A DNA stretch of 64,000 bases from an uncultured bacterium (lineage in GTDB: Bacteria > Acidobacteriota > Aminicenantia > Aminicenantales > CALLJL01). Of this stretch, positions 17,360-26,065 are shown one piece after another (the first letter of the stretch is position 1; every line of letters begins with the position of its first letter). The DNA lies in contig CALLJL010000013.1 in assembly GCA_938092135.1 (NCBI GenBank), forward strand, positions 124,001 to 188,000, written 5' to 3'. The translations under genes were made by a program, and so were the position numbers. The notes beneath the pieces were generated by a model that was not told the DNA's origin, did no database searches, and saw only the letters and a list, made by a program, of their open reading frames with translations.

Positions 17360-17956
17360 TCATTCCTTTTTCTCTTTCTCACTATAAAAAAGAGCATAAT
17401 CCTCAGGGGTATCTAGGTCATAAATTATTCCAGGCTCATTGACTGGTATTTCCAAAATATCTTCAGGATGGAGCTGAATTAACTGCTTCAGGCCAATTTC
17501 TGGATTAAGATTCTTTATTTCCATGCGATATTTTAAATCAAAAAGAATCGGATGACCCCTTTTTCCTTGATAAATAGGTAGAACTAAACCTTTCTCTTTA
17601 AGGCGATAAGCAATAATGAGTAAATCTATGGCTGAAGCGGAAATGCCAGGTTGATCACCTAAAACTAAAACCACAGCCTCTACTTTTTCAGGGATTCTTT
17701 CAAGACCGGCAATTATAGAAGACAGCATGCCTCTTGCTGGTTCAGGATTAACAGCTATTTCAAAGCCCATTCTCTTCGCCAAGGGGGAAATGTCCCTATC
17801 ATCAGGATGAACAACAACCAGACTTTGATCAAGTTTACTTTGTTTGACTACAGTCAAAACAGTTTCAATTACGGTTTTTTCACCATAAGGAAGAAGCAAT
17901 TTAGGCAATCCCATTCTTTTCGATTCGCCAGCAGCCAAAATTAGACCATAGATCAT
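17360..17956 (-). CDS. MocA/MobA-like nucleotidyltransferase (molybdenum cofactor cytidylyltransferase type)
   Basis: The 198-residue NTP transferase starts with LILAAGESKRMGLPKLLLPYG, the nucleotide-binding loop of the MobA/MocA group. VVLVLGDQPGIS is the metal-binding GDxP segment. MocA-type enzymes add CMP or GMP to molybdopterin for xanthine dehydrogenase-type enzymes. It overlaps xdhC by 4 bases, the usual pairing for maturation of molybdenum hydroxylases. No structural hydroxylase gene is in the window. The exact nucleotide cannot be read from sequence. Confidence 0.85.
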   Translation of the reverse strand: MIYGLILAAGESKRMGLPKLLLPYGEKTVIETVLTVVKQSKLDQSLVVVHPDDRDISPLAKRMGFEIAVNPEPARGMLSSIIAGLERIPEKVEAVVLVLGDQPGISASAIDLLIIAYRLKEKGLVLPIYQGKRGHPILFDLKYRMEIKNLNPEIGLKQLIQLHPEDILEIPVNEPGIIYDLDTPEDYALFYSEKEKKE

Positions 17957-19074
17957 AAACTCTTTTCTCCCCGTCGTCTGATGGCAATAACTTCAGCCAT
18001 GATGCTCACGGCGATTTCTTCGACTGTCTGGGCGCCGATATCGAAGCCGATGGGCGAATGGATGCGGACCCAATCTTCATTTCTGGCCCACCCTTTTTTA
18101 AGAAATTCTTCTTTCATTAAAGCCACCTTCCTCCGGCTGCCAATCATTCCAATATAACCCAGCCTTTTTTTCAGAGCCATTCGCAAAACCTCGCCATCCA
18201 GACGATGACCTCGGGTAACAATGATGAGATAACAGAAATCATCAGTCGAAAATTTCTCGAGGCTTTCAACCATATCGGCCAAAATAAAATTTATCTTATC
18301 CCTTATTGCCGCAGGCAATTCGAGATCATGGCGGTCATCGAAGAGAAAAACCTCAAAACCGAGAAAAAGACCTAGTTGAGCGACTGCCTGACCGATATGA
18401 CCAGCCCCAAAAATTAAAAGTCTGGGAGAAGGACTTACTGGTTCAAAAAAAAGAAAAATTTCCACATCCTCTGGTCCGAATTTTTTAATTAATTTTGGTT
18501 TTTCTTTTCGAAAAAGATCTAATCTTTCCTCTGGAGATAAGAAAAAGGAATATTCTTTGAATTGATTCTCCTTTCCCCCATAAACATCAGAAAGCTCATC
18601 TTCTTCCAGAAAAAGGCGATCGAAAGATATTATTTCTTCCTTCTTTCTTTGGATGCTGGTTATCAGCAAGCCTCGTCTTCTTAACCTTAAAGCCTGAGCT
18701 ACTTTTTTAAAGATCAAAGAATCCCTCTCTGGGAAGCCATCCACAATCACCAACGCTTGGCCTCCACAAATTGAGCTTTCCTCTTCCCAATCTGCGGCAA
18801 ATTTCCAAAGAATGAGCTCAGCTTGCTTTATATTTAAAAGCTTTTTGGCCCGATCAATTATTGACGCCTCAAAGAAGCCTCCACCTATGGTTCCGGCTAT
18901 AAGTCCATCAGCCATAATGATCGCCTTAGCTCCAGGCACTTGAGGCGTCGAACCGATAGTCTCAATTATAGTCACAAGAGCTGCCCCTTCTCCTTTCTCC
19001 AAAAGATCGCTTAGTCTAAGAAAAATAAGAGGCGAAATTGAAGATGCCAGTTGAATTTCCATTTTTATTCTCAT
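17953..19074 (-). CDS. xdhC: XdhC/CoxI family molybdenum hydroxylase maturation protein
   Basis: The 373-residue protein has the N-terminal XdhC_CoxI domain (ETIGSTPQVPGAKAIIMADG, GTIGGGFFEASII, SICGGQALV). A C-terminal Rossmann domain carries LLIFGAGHIGQAVAQLG and ends in GFDIGAQTVEEIAVSIMAEV. XdhC binds the cofactor and helps its sulphuration and insertion into xanthine or CO dehydrogenase-type enzymes. The start may be 19074 or 19062; a TATAAT at 19073-19078 (minus strand) overlaps the former, which would favour 19062. It is followed by the MocA-like gene with ATGA overlap. Confidence 0.9.
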   Translation of the reverse strand: MRIKMEIQLASSISPLIFLRLSDLLEKGEGAALVTIIETIGSTPQVPGAKAIIMADGLIAGTIGGGFFEASIIDRAKKLLNIKQAELILWKFAADWEEESSICGGQALVIVDGFPERDSLIFKKVAQALRLRRRGLLITSIQRKKEEIISFDRLFLEEDELSDVYGGKENQFKEYSFFLSPEERLDLFRKEKPKLIKKFGPEDVEIFLFFEPVSPSPRLLIFGAGHIGQAVAQLGLFLGFEVFLFDDRHDLELPAAIRDKINFILADMVESLEKFSTDDFCYLIIVTRGHRLDGEVLRMALKKRLGYIGMIGSRRKVALMKEEFLKKGWARNEDWVRIHSPIGFDIGAQTVEEIAVSIMAEVIAIRRRGEKSL

Positions 19075-19206
19075 TATACAAAAGCAAACTTTAAATTAAA
19101 AATTCGTCTTAACTTAAATTTATCAAAAAAAATATTGACTTAAACCAATTTATCATTAAAAATATAAAAAAATTGAAATGGGAAATATAAAAATTAAGGA
19201 GCTGAC

Positions 19207-20436
19207 ATGACTTTAAAAAAAATTAATCGACGTGATTTCTTCCGTCTTGGCCTTGGCGCAAGCTTTGGTTTGATTGCTTCTCGAGGCTGGCCAAGGGAAT
19301 TAAATTTTAATTCCAAATCCTTCTTCGCTTCCTTTTTTTCAGAAAAACATAAGCTAATTTACCGAGTTCTGGGTAAAACTGGTCTGAAGGTCACAGCCGT
19401 GAGCATGGGAGTCATGAATGCCGATAATCCAGATCTTGTCCGAGCCGCCCTCGATGCCGGGATAATTCTTCTTGATACAGCCCACAGTTATCAGCGAGGT
19501 CGAAACGAAGAAATGATTGGGAGCGTGATCAAAGGAAGACCAAGGGAATCCTTCATCATTTCCACAAAAATCAATCCGCCTACAAGAGACCGAAAAACTG
19601 GCGATTTCCTGTCCGAAACTAACCCGCAACAATTTCTTGATATGTTAAATATAAGCCTTGAGCGTCTCGGCCTTGATTATGTTGATATTCTCAGTCTTCA
19701 TAACACCACCAAAGCTGAACACGTTTTGAATGAACCTATTCTTGAAGCTTTGCAAAAGGCAAAAAAGGAAGGCAAGACTAGATTTATCGGTGCCTCTACT
19801 CATTCCGGGCAGCCTGAAGTGATCAAAGGAATGCTGGAAGCCAAGGTCTACGATGTGGTCATTGCCGGCTTCAATTTCCGTCAACAAAATAGGGAAGAAG
19901 TGCGACAGGCCCTGCGCGAAGCGGCAGCCGCTGGTCTCGGAGTGATAGCCATGAAAACCCAGGCCGGCGTTTACTGGGATAAAGAAAAGACAGAAAAAAT
20001 CAACATGAAGGCGGCTTTGAAATGGGTTCTCAATGAGCCTGCCGTTCATACAGCCATTCCGGGATTCACCACTTTTGAACAACTTGAAGAAGATCTTTCG
20101 GTCATGGCCGATCTTACTTTGACTGAAGAGGAACTCCGAGATCTTCGCCTGGGCGAAATCCATGGCGATGGGATGTACTGCCAGAGCTGTCTGAGCTGTC
20201 TTTCAGCCTGCCCTGAAAATCTACCCGTTCCCGAACTCATGAGGGCTTATATGTACGCTTTTGGTTATAATAATTTTGATTTGGCTCAGGACCTTTTGAC
20301 CTCCCTTGACCTGCCATCTCCTCTCTGCCGCACTTGTATATCCTGTCAGGTTAAGTGCCGCCTGAATCTGGGAGTAAAAGAAAGGATAGTTGAGTTGGCC
20401 TCACTGGTGCCTGGTTTAAAGGTGGCTCAGTCTTAA
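19207..20436 (+). CDS. Tat-exported aldo/keto reductase with C-terminal iron-sulphur cysteines
   Basis: The 409-residue protein starts with a twin-arginine signal (INRRDFFRLGLGASFGLIAS). An aldo/keto reductase barrel follows at about 55-310, with the Asp/Tyr part of the tetrad in LLDTAHSY, a Lys in ISTKI and a His in LSLHN. The C-terminal 70 residues hold CQSCLSCLSACP and CRTCISCQVKC, two cysteine clusters like those of ferredoxin-type domains in this subfamily. It is likely a redox enzyme folded with cofactor in the cytoplasm and exported. Ribosome site AAGGAG lies 7 bases upstream. Substrate is unknown. Confidence 0.9.
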   Translation: MTLKKINRRDFFRLGLGASFGLIASRGWPRELNFNSKSFFASFFSEKHKLIYRVLGKTGLKVTAVSMGVMNADNPDLVRAALDAGIILLDTAHSYQRGRNEEMIGSVIKGRPRESFIISTKINPPTRDRKTGDFLSETNPQQFLDMLNISLERLGLDYVDILSLHNTTKAEHVLNEPILEALQKAKKEGKTRFIGASTHSGQPEVIKGMLEAKVYDVVIAGFNFRQQNREEVRQALREAAAAGLGVIAMKTQAGVYWDKEKTEKINMKAALKWVLNEPAVHTAIPGFTTFEQLEEDLSVMADLTLTEEELRDLRLGEIHGDGMYCQSCLSCLSACPENLPVPELMRAYMYAFGYNNFDLAQDLLTSLDLPSPLCRTCISCQVKCRLNLGVKERIVELASLVPGLKVAQS

Positions 20437-20472
20437 AATTGAAGGGTAGAAGAGAAAAATCAAAAATAGTAA

Positions 20473-20493
20473 AGAGTCTAATTTTTCGACTCT
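20473..20493. other. Small stem-loop after the aldo/keto reductase gene
   Basis: AGAGTC and GACTCT pair perfectly around a 9-base loop, 36 bases past the stop. No T-run follows on the plus strand, so it is at best a weak terminator or an RNA 3'-end stabiliser. Confidence 0.4.
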
Positions 20494-20553
20494 CAATCTC
20501 TCCAAAATTATCTTAAAGATTAATTTTCTCTTTATCAAAGACATTATTTTTTC

Positions 20554-20581
20554 TTGATTTTTTTCTTTCTTTTGCTATAAT
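20554..20581 (+). promoter_or_regulatory. Sigma-70 promoter upstream of the 62-residue gene
   Basis: TTGATT, a 16-base spacer and a perfect TATAAT. The predicted start near 20588 would give a leader of about 145 bases that also contains the sigma-E-like motif at 20658-20686. Confidence 0.6.
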
Positions 20582-20657
20582 ATAAAAAGATTTCCTTCAT
20601 ACAAAAATATAATTATTTCCTTATATTCTCAATATTTCATTATTTTTTCGACTCAAA

Positions 20658-20686
20658 GGAACTTTTTCATTATCATTTTCGTCTGA
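20658..20686 (+). promoter_or_regulatory. Sigma-E-like (ECF) promoter upstream of the 62-residue gene
   Basis: GGAACTT is followed after 17 bases by TCTGA, preceded by CG. This is the shape of E. coli sigma-E promoters (GAACTT, 16-17 bases, TCTGA). The predicted start near 20693 is about 40 bases before the ATG. An ECF sigma gene lies 4 kb away, but a link between the two is inference. Confidence 0.5.
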
Positions 20687-20733
20687 ATAGAGAAAGATTA
20701 AATAGACATTTCAAACTAAAAGGAGGTGAGAAA

Positions 20734-20922
20734 ATGAAAATAACAACGAAAATAGCGATCATGATTGTGGCTCTGTTTCTTTCCCTGGTTGCCTTTAACT
20801 TGATAATTCCCCCTGCAGCTTTGGAATTAGCCAAGGTGGGCAAGCAGGCAGGCTCGGAGATAATTGCTAATTATCTTATGAAAGTAGAGGCATCTCCAAA
20901 AACTCCGGCAATAAAAGGATAA
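20734..20922 (+). CDS. 62-residue exported or membrane-anchored peptide of unknown function
   Basis: The product has a hydrophobic N-terminal segment (about residues 7-27, IAIMIVALFLSLVAFNLIIP) that is a signal peptide or anchor, then about 35 mostly polar residues ending KTPAIKG. The ribosome site AAAGGAGGTGAG lies 4 bases before the ATG and is near ideal. It has two candidate promoters upstream and hairpins downstream, so it looks like a well-expressed single gene. No family was recognised. It could be a small envelope-stress protein. Confidence 0.65.
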   Translation: MKITTKIAIMIVALFLSLVAFNLIIPPAALELAKVGKQAGSEIIANYLMKVEASPKTPAIKG

Positions 20923-21259
20923 GAGCCATTTTGAACCAGACAAATTTTCTTCCTCTGAAATTCAATCAGAGGAAAAGTTTAGGGCGGCATAAAGAAAGGA
21001 ATGAAGCCCTTTTTTATTTGCGGCCATAAATTCTTCCGCCTTTCATTAGCCTCTCTAAGGCTTTCCCCTCACCATTCAAATTAAGATTTAAATATTTATA
21101 GTTTAAGAAGGGAACTTGAGTGAGTTTTAGAAAATTTAAAAAGATGTTAATTAAATATTCCATAAAGGCGATTAAAATTTTATTTTCTGCGATTTTATTT
21201 GGATTTGAATTTTAATTTTTATATAACATATTTTGAATATATAAAACTTGGCCTAGAAT
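20923..21259. other. 337-base non-coding gap with two hairpins
   Basis: A perfect 9-bp stem with 7-base loop lies at 20950-20974 (TTCCTCTGA and TCAGAGGAA). A weaker AGGGC...GCCCT pair with a T-run lies at 20981-21017 and could end the 62-residue gene. The remainder is AT-rich; I see no gene or clear promoter in it. Confidence 0.55.
20981..21017 (+). terminator. Possible terminator of the 62-residue gene
   Basis: AGGGC at 20981 pairs with GCCCT at 21006-21010, followed by TTTTTATTT. The loop is long (20 bases), so the call is weak; the 9-bp stem just upstream may add to the structure. Confidence 0.35.
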
Positions 21260-22789
21260 TTAAAAACTGTATTTAAAACAAAAGAAAAGCTCATCGCGAT
21301 CTTTGATTCGAGCAAAAGTTGTCTTCCCACGGCCATCAAGAATTCTCAAACCGGCCCGGATTTCTGTATTGGCCACGGGATGATATTCAATGGAAGGAAC
21401 TAAAATCAGGGCCAAGTTATTTTTCAAGTTACGCCACTCATTTACTTGGACACAACCAGATAGAGGAACGAGTTTTAATTTGTCCCTAAGAAGGCGCCAT
21501 TCTAAATTGAAAAGGAAATAATCATTTAATTCTGCCGAGCCTCTTTCATGCAAGAAGCCATGGGCCCATTGTCCATTAAGATAGATTCCTGGAGAAAAGG
21601 TATAATCAGCACCAAGAACAAATCGGGTATAAGCTTTGTTGCTTAATGCCGTTCTTGGCTGGCCTATGAGGCCAAATCCAGGGACAGGAAAGAGGGTTTC
21701 ACCAACGATGCGTTCGGGGAAAAAGATGGCTGCTTCACCCCATAGACCTACTCCTCTCAAAGCGCCGGCCAAATCAAAGCCAAGAATGTTCAGGCGAGGA
21801 TAAACTAATCTGGCCAAAACCTCAATCTCCTGGCCGCTTATCTTTTCAACCACAATATCCCGAAGAAGGGGCAGATCATCCCTTCCCCGAACAAAACTCA
21901 TAGAAAAGTCGTATCCCCTAAAATTGGTACTTAATTTTAAACCAGTTATAGATGAGGATTTTAGATTACTTTCTGGAAGAATTATTTCATCGCGGAGATT
22001 GACAAGATTGTAACCCTTTATTTCTAGGGAAGGCATAAAGGCTTCAGCCCAATCGGGTAAGGGGGGAGAAGCAGGGGAAAAGGAGGGAATGAAAACTCCA
22101 GTCAGAGTAAATGGACCAAAATAACCTGTGGCTTTAATGGCGTCAGAACTAAGGTGTCGCCCAAAATCCCAGATATCTTCAAGGTCATCGGGATTAAGGT
22201 TATCGGTGGGATTGATTCTATCGGCCGTTCCCCAGGCAATCCTCTGGCGACCAATTCTTAAATCTAGCCAGGGAAAAAGAAAACCATAAATATCTACATA
22301 GGCTTCCCTTATTTCCATTTCAACTGGAACAATTTTTTCGCGCGCAAAAAGATCGGCTGACTTCCGGATAGAAGAAAAACCCAGCGAACGAACCCAGAGA
22401 GTGCTGGCCAATCTTGTTTTTTCAGTTTTGGCCTCGGCCTTTAATTCAAAACGATATTCCTTAAAGGAATAATTCCCTGGTGAACGCGTAAAAGCCCGAT
22501 GATCAATCGAAAGATAGCCGCTCCAATTTAAACCTGATTCAGTTTTAATCTGATTTTCATCAGAAATGGCCGCTTCATTGGGGCAAAGGGGGCTTCCCTT
22601 GGCCGAAAATTTTTTGACTTCTTCATTTTTTACTTCATTTTTGTCTATCTGCTTTTTAATTTCTTTTTCAACAGGAGGGTCATCTTGAGCCAACAGGCTG
22701 AGAGGATAATTCAAAAATAAAAAGGCTAAAATTAAAAGGAGGTGGCAATATTTGAAGGCAGAGTGATTTTTAGGCGAGCAAAGTTTCAT
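21260..22789 (-). CDS. Outer-membrane beta-barrel protein of an RND export cluster (DUF1302-like)
   Basis: The 509-residue protein has a signal peptide (cleavage near LLAQ). A Lys/Glu-rich linker (about 35-65) and a porin-like region of alternating strands follow, ending in FFCFKYSF with the terminal aromatic of barrels. The segment LDLRIGRQRIAWGTADRINPTDNLNP is typical of DUF1302/alginate-export-like barrels found beside RND exporters. It is 28 bases after the lipoprotein-sorting-like gene and is last in the tetR unit. It probably forms the outer-membrane part of that export system. Substrate is unknown. Confidence 0.8.
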   Translation of the reverse strand: MKLCSPKNHSAFKYCHLLLILAFLFLNYPLSLLAQDDPPVEKEIKKQIDKNEVKNEEVKKFSAKGSPLCPNEAAISDENQIKTESGLNWSGYLSIDHRAFTRSPGNYSFKEYRFELKAEAKTEKTRLASTLWVRSLGFSSIRKSADLFAREKIVPVEMEIREAYVDIYGFLFPWLDLRIGRQRIAWGTADRINPTDNLNPDDLEDIWDFGRHLSSDAIKATGYFGPFTLTGVFIPSFSPASPPLPDWAEAFMPSLEIKGYNLVNLRDEIILPESNLKSSSITGLKLSTNFRGYDFSMSFVRGRDDLPLLRDIVVEKISGQEIEVLARLVYPRLNILGFDLAGALRGVGLWGEAAIFFPERIVGETLFPVPGFGLIGQPRTALSNKAYTRFVLGADYTFSPGIYLNGQWAHGFLHERGSAELNDYFLFNLEWRLLRDKLKLVPLSGCVQVNEWRNLKNNLALILVPSIEYHPVANTEIRAGLRILDGRGKTTFARIKDRDELFFCFKYSF

Positions 22790-22817
22790 TCTTTTACCTC
22801 CTCGAAATCCCTTTAAC

Positions 22818-23630
22818 CTATCTCATAAGAAAGCGCTCAGTGAAAAGTTCATCGCCCAAGCCCACATCAAATTTTATTTCCTGGAGTTCAAGGATGGTTT
22901 TTCTATTTTCCTTCAAATCTTCCATCGTCATTTGCCGGCTCGTCCAATAGGGCCCAATCTTTTCCATCTTATTCAGAGTAAGTAATTTGGCCAGGCGATT
23001 AGCCCGATCATAAAGTTCTATCTTGGCTGGGTAGAAGTTTTCGGTTCTTATCCACATCACCAGTCTGGAGTATTGAGTTTTAGTCTCAGGCTTGGGCTTA
23101 AGTTCAATTACATAATAATCAGCTTCTTCTCTCAGCCACTGACCAACCCATTTTTCGGAATAACGCGCGGCTTCCATGTCCTCATAGGTAAAATCAGTGC
23201 CCGCGAATTTGGTATTTTTAACATGGGAAGCGATCCGACGGGTTCGGCCGTAAGCTGGCAAATAAAGATACATAACTTCATTGGGGAGAGAAAGGAAGCC
23301 AATGCCCCGATGTTCAGCCGGAGAAGTAAATTTAACCAGACGTCGATCCGAGCCTTTTTGATAACTAATCATTTCTCTGATTTCCTGCTTTCCCTTGCTG
23401 TCAATGATAATAACCTTGATTCTGGCCTCTCGATCCTTGGGAGCATTGACCACTTCATCGACCCTTTTCAAAATTTCTTCAGCCGAAAGAGTCTGGGCAG
23501 GAAAAACATGGGCTGCCCAGAGGGCGAGAAGCAGAATGAGAAGAAGAATAATTATCCCCGCCAAAATCCAAGACCAGGAGAGACCCCAGGGACCGGGAAG
23601 GCCTTTTTTTTGTTTTTTTAATTTTTCCAT
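22818..23630 (-). CDS. Outer membrane lipoprotein-sorting-like protein (LolA/TP0789 type) of the RND cluster
   Basis: The 270-residue protein has one N-terminal membrane helix (about 19-43). A LolA-like/TP0789 domain follows, with SAEEILKRVDEVVNAPKD, YQKGSDRRLVKFTSPAEHRGIGFLS, MYLYLPAYGRTRRIAS and GTDFTYEDME. Proteins of this type regularly sit beside MMPL/RND exporters and are thought to carry a lipid-like cargo in the periplasm. That role is by family context, not shown here. It is between the RND exporter and the barrel. Confidence 0.85.
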   Translation of the reverse strand: MEKLKKQKKGLPGPWGLSWSWILAGIIILLLILLLALWAAHVFPAQTLSAEEILKRVDEVVNAPKDREARIKVIIIDSKGKQEIREMISYQKGSDRRLVKFTSPAEHRGIGFLSLPNEVMYLYLPAYGRTRRIASHVKNTKFAGTDFTYEDMEAARYSEKWVGQWLREEADYYVIELKPKPETKTQYSRLVMWIRTENFYPAKIELYDRANRLAKLLTLNKMEKIGPYWTSRQMTMEDLKENRKTILELQEIKFDVGLGDELFTERFLMR

Positions 23631-23701
23631 TGACTTCTCCTTCCTCGAGTTTTTTAAATTTATATTAATCGTCCGAAATAGTCGGTTAAAGGGGCCATTA
23701 T

Positions 23702-26056
23702 TTATCCAATTTCCCTGCTTTTACTATTTTTATTTTGCTTTTTATTCATTTTTATCCATTTGGCCTTTGTCTTTACCACGACTGCAGGGAGAAGGGTTAA
23801 AGTTCCCAGACCTGAACTCAGCATCGTTACGGCCACAAGCAAACCGAAGCGGCGTAACGGGATAAGATTACCAAAGGTTAAGACCAGAAATCCCGAAGCC
23901 ACAGTGATCATATTAATAAAGATGGCACGGCCTGTGCTTCGAAGAGTTCTCTCCGCAGCCTCAATTAGAGCCGAATTACTCAGAAAGGATTGAGCGTCAA
24001 GAGGTAAAATACTAGAATTCCTCTTTTCAGTCATTGAAAAAACTCTCTTCTCCGCCTCTCTCCTAACCTCAAGGCGAAAACGATTGATCCAGTGAAGGGA
24101 ATAATCAATACCGATCCCAATAGAAACGCTACCTACTAACACAGTGACTATATCCAGCGGAATTTTGGCATAGCCCATAAAACCGAAGATAAGAATTAAA
24201 GTGAAAATAATAGGAATCATTCCCAGAAGGGCTCCAGCGGGCGAACGCACTAAGAAAAGCACGCAAAGATAGATGAGAATTAGAGCCAAGGATAAACTTA
24301 TTATCTGACTCTGAACAAGACTTCGGTCAAGATGAATATAAACTTGAGGCGATCCAGAAAAGATCATCTGGGCTGATGGAAAGGAACGCTGTTTAATCCA
24401 GCTTTCAATTCGCTCAACGAGCTTCTTCATTTCCTCGATATCAAGACTTGGTATCGTCGCCTGAATGACGGCCTCAGTTTTGTCAGGATGGAGTAGTTGA
24501 TCAAGGCCTTCCTGCCCTTCCAGCAGGAAAAGGAGATTGCTCACCTTTTCCCTTGAGTCAGGGATTTTCTCTCCTTCACCCATGAGATCGTTCATTTCAG
24601 CCAAAAAGTCGGCAATAGAAAGGGGATTATGAACCAAAGGATCCTGGTCAAGAAAATCCTCTAAGGCCTTCATTTCTTCGAGAACGGCCGGCTCTTGAAT
24701 GTCACCTTTAACCAGAATATTCATAGGAATAGAACCGCCTATTTTTCTTTCCAGAAAAATTTCGCTCCGCCTAATTTCACTGGAGGCCTCAAAATAATCA
24801 AGCATCTTCGCATGACGTTCAATAAAGGGAATACCAGATAGGGCGACAATTATCACCGAAAGGAAAACAAAGAGGGTAATTTTCCCCTGCCTCAGAAAAC
24901 CAAAGGCGCCTTTTTCAAGGCGGAGAAGCCAGGGAATTTTTTTATTTTCCAGGGAATTCTTTTTTTCCTTTAATCTCTTGGGATTAATAATGAAAAGAAA
25001 AGCGGGAACAAAGGTCACCGATAAAATTAGAGCAAAAAGAATCCCCAAGGAGGCAAAAACACCAAATTCCCGGATAGCGGAAAGATAGGAGCCAAAGACA
25101 AAGGACATGAAACCAGCTATTGTCGTTATGGCTGCTAGAAAAACAGAAGCCGAAACATGAGATAAGGCCCTTTTCTTTTGATCTTCAGGGGCTTCATCAA
25201 AACGATGGAGAACGTGAAGGCTATAGGCACTACCAACTGCTAAGAGAAGAACAGGAATCGCAACGGAAATGATCGTCAAAGGAACTCCTGTTAATCCCAT
25301 AAATCCAAGGGTCCAGAGGGTGCTTAGGGCTACGGCGGCCAAAGGAATAATAACCCCCCGCCAGCTGCGAAAACTCAAAAAAAGGCAGAGGAAAATAATG
25401 ATTGCCACAAGAGGGGAAAGAGTCTTTAGGTCATAGAGGGTAAAGCGACTGATTTCGCTCTGCTGGGCTGGCAAACCAGCCAAATGGACTTCCCCAGATA
25501 AATGGCTGGTTTCAACAATTTTACGAATCTCTTTCATAATCTGATTTTTATCGACATCTTTACGAAGAGCGACAATTACAAGGGTCACTCGACCATCAGC
25601 GGAAACCAAACGGCCGCGAAAACGCTTTTTATTGAGAACGTAGGAGCGGAGCTCGCTGGCTTTGCTTTCATCAAGGGGAAAATCTTCCTCGCTGATAAGC
25701 TTGCCAATTTCAAGGCCTTCATCGCTTTTTTTCAAATCCAGAACATTAGTTAGACTTGTTACATAGTTGACGCCTTCAAGCAACTGAAGTTTGGTGGTTA
25801 GCTCACGGATTGAATCGAGGAAATAGGGCTTAAAAATATCATCACTTTCGATAGCGATAACCGCAACAAAATTACCGCCATAGGTATCAGCAATATACTC
25901 TAAGGTTCTAACAGCTGGATCACTTTTAGGTAAATAAGACGTTAAATCGGCATTGATTTTGAGTTGGCGGATAGGCCAGACAAGCATCAGGGTTAAAATA
26001 AAAGTCCCAAGGACGATCAACCAGCGGAAGCGGTAAATAAATTCATAAAATTTCAT
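23702..26056 (-). CDS. RND superfamily (MMPL-type) exporter
   Basis: The 784-residue protein has the RND two-fold layout: a first helix (about 12-30), a periplasmic loop, five to six helices (about 210-365), then a second helix near 395, loop and helix bundle (about 610-770). Segments such as IPVLLLAVGSAYSLHVLHRF and VGSVSIGIGIDYSLHWINRF are the matching fourth-helix motifs of the two halves. MMPL/HpnN-like exporters move lipids or hydrophobic molecules by proton motive force. It starts 9 bases after the tetR stop. Cargo is unknown. Confidence 0.92.
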   Translation of the reverse strand: MKFYEFIYRFRWLIVLGTFILTLMLVWPIRQLKINADLTSYLPKSDPAVRTLEYIADTYGGNFVAVIAIESDDIFKPYFLDSIRELTTKLQLLEGVNYVTSLTNVLDLKKSDEGLEIGKLISEEDFPLDESKASELRSYVLNKKRFRGRLVSADGRVTLVIVALRKDVDKNQIMKEIRKIVETSHLSGEVHLAGLPAQQSEISRFTLYDLKTLSPLVAIIIFLCLFLSFRSWRGVIIPLAAVALSTLWTLGFMGLTGVPLTIISVAIPVLLLAVGSAYSLHVLHRFDEAPEDQKKRALSHVSASVFLAAITTIAGFMSFVFGSYLSAIREFGVFASLGILFALILSVTFVPAFLFIINPKRLKEKKNSLENKKIPWLLRLEKGAFGFLRQGKITLFVFLSVIIVALSGIPFIERHAKMLDYFEASSEIRRSEIFLERKIGGSIPMNILVKGDIQEPAVLEEMKALEDFLDQDPLVHNPLSIADFLAEMNDLMGEGEKIPDSREKVSNLLFLLEGQEGLDQLLHPDKTEAVIQATIPSLDIEEMKKLVERIESWIKQRSFPSAQMIFSGSPQVYIHLDRSLVQSQIISLSLALILIYLCVLFLVRSPAGALLGMIPIIFTLILIFGFMGYAKIPLDIVTVLVGSVSIGIGIDYSLHWINRFRLEVRREAEKRVFSMTEKRNSSILPLDAQSFLSNSALIEAAERTLRSTGRAIFINMITVASGFLVLTFGNLIPLRRFGLLVAVTMLSSGLGTLTLLPAVVVKTKAKWIKMNKKQNKNSKSREIG

Positions 26057-26065
26057 TTGGGACCT

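Noticed and set aside
19645-20163. 172-codon open frame on the minus strand inside the aldo/keto reductase
   Set aside because: Fully antisense to a clear enzyme with full motifs; Phe/Ser-rich product without family features or ribosome site.
23073-23865. Plus-strand frames of 156-182 codons over the RND/LolA-like genes
   Set aside because: Antisense shadows of two well-supported genes; low-complexity products.
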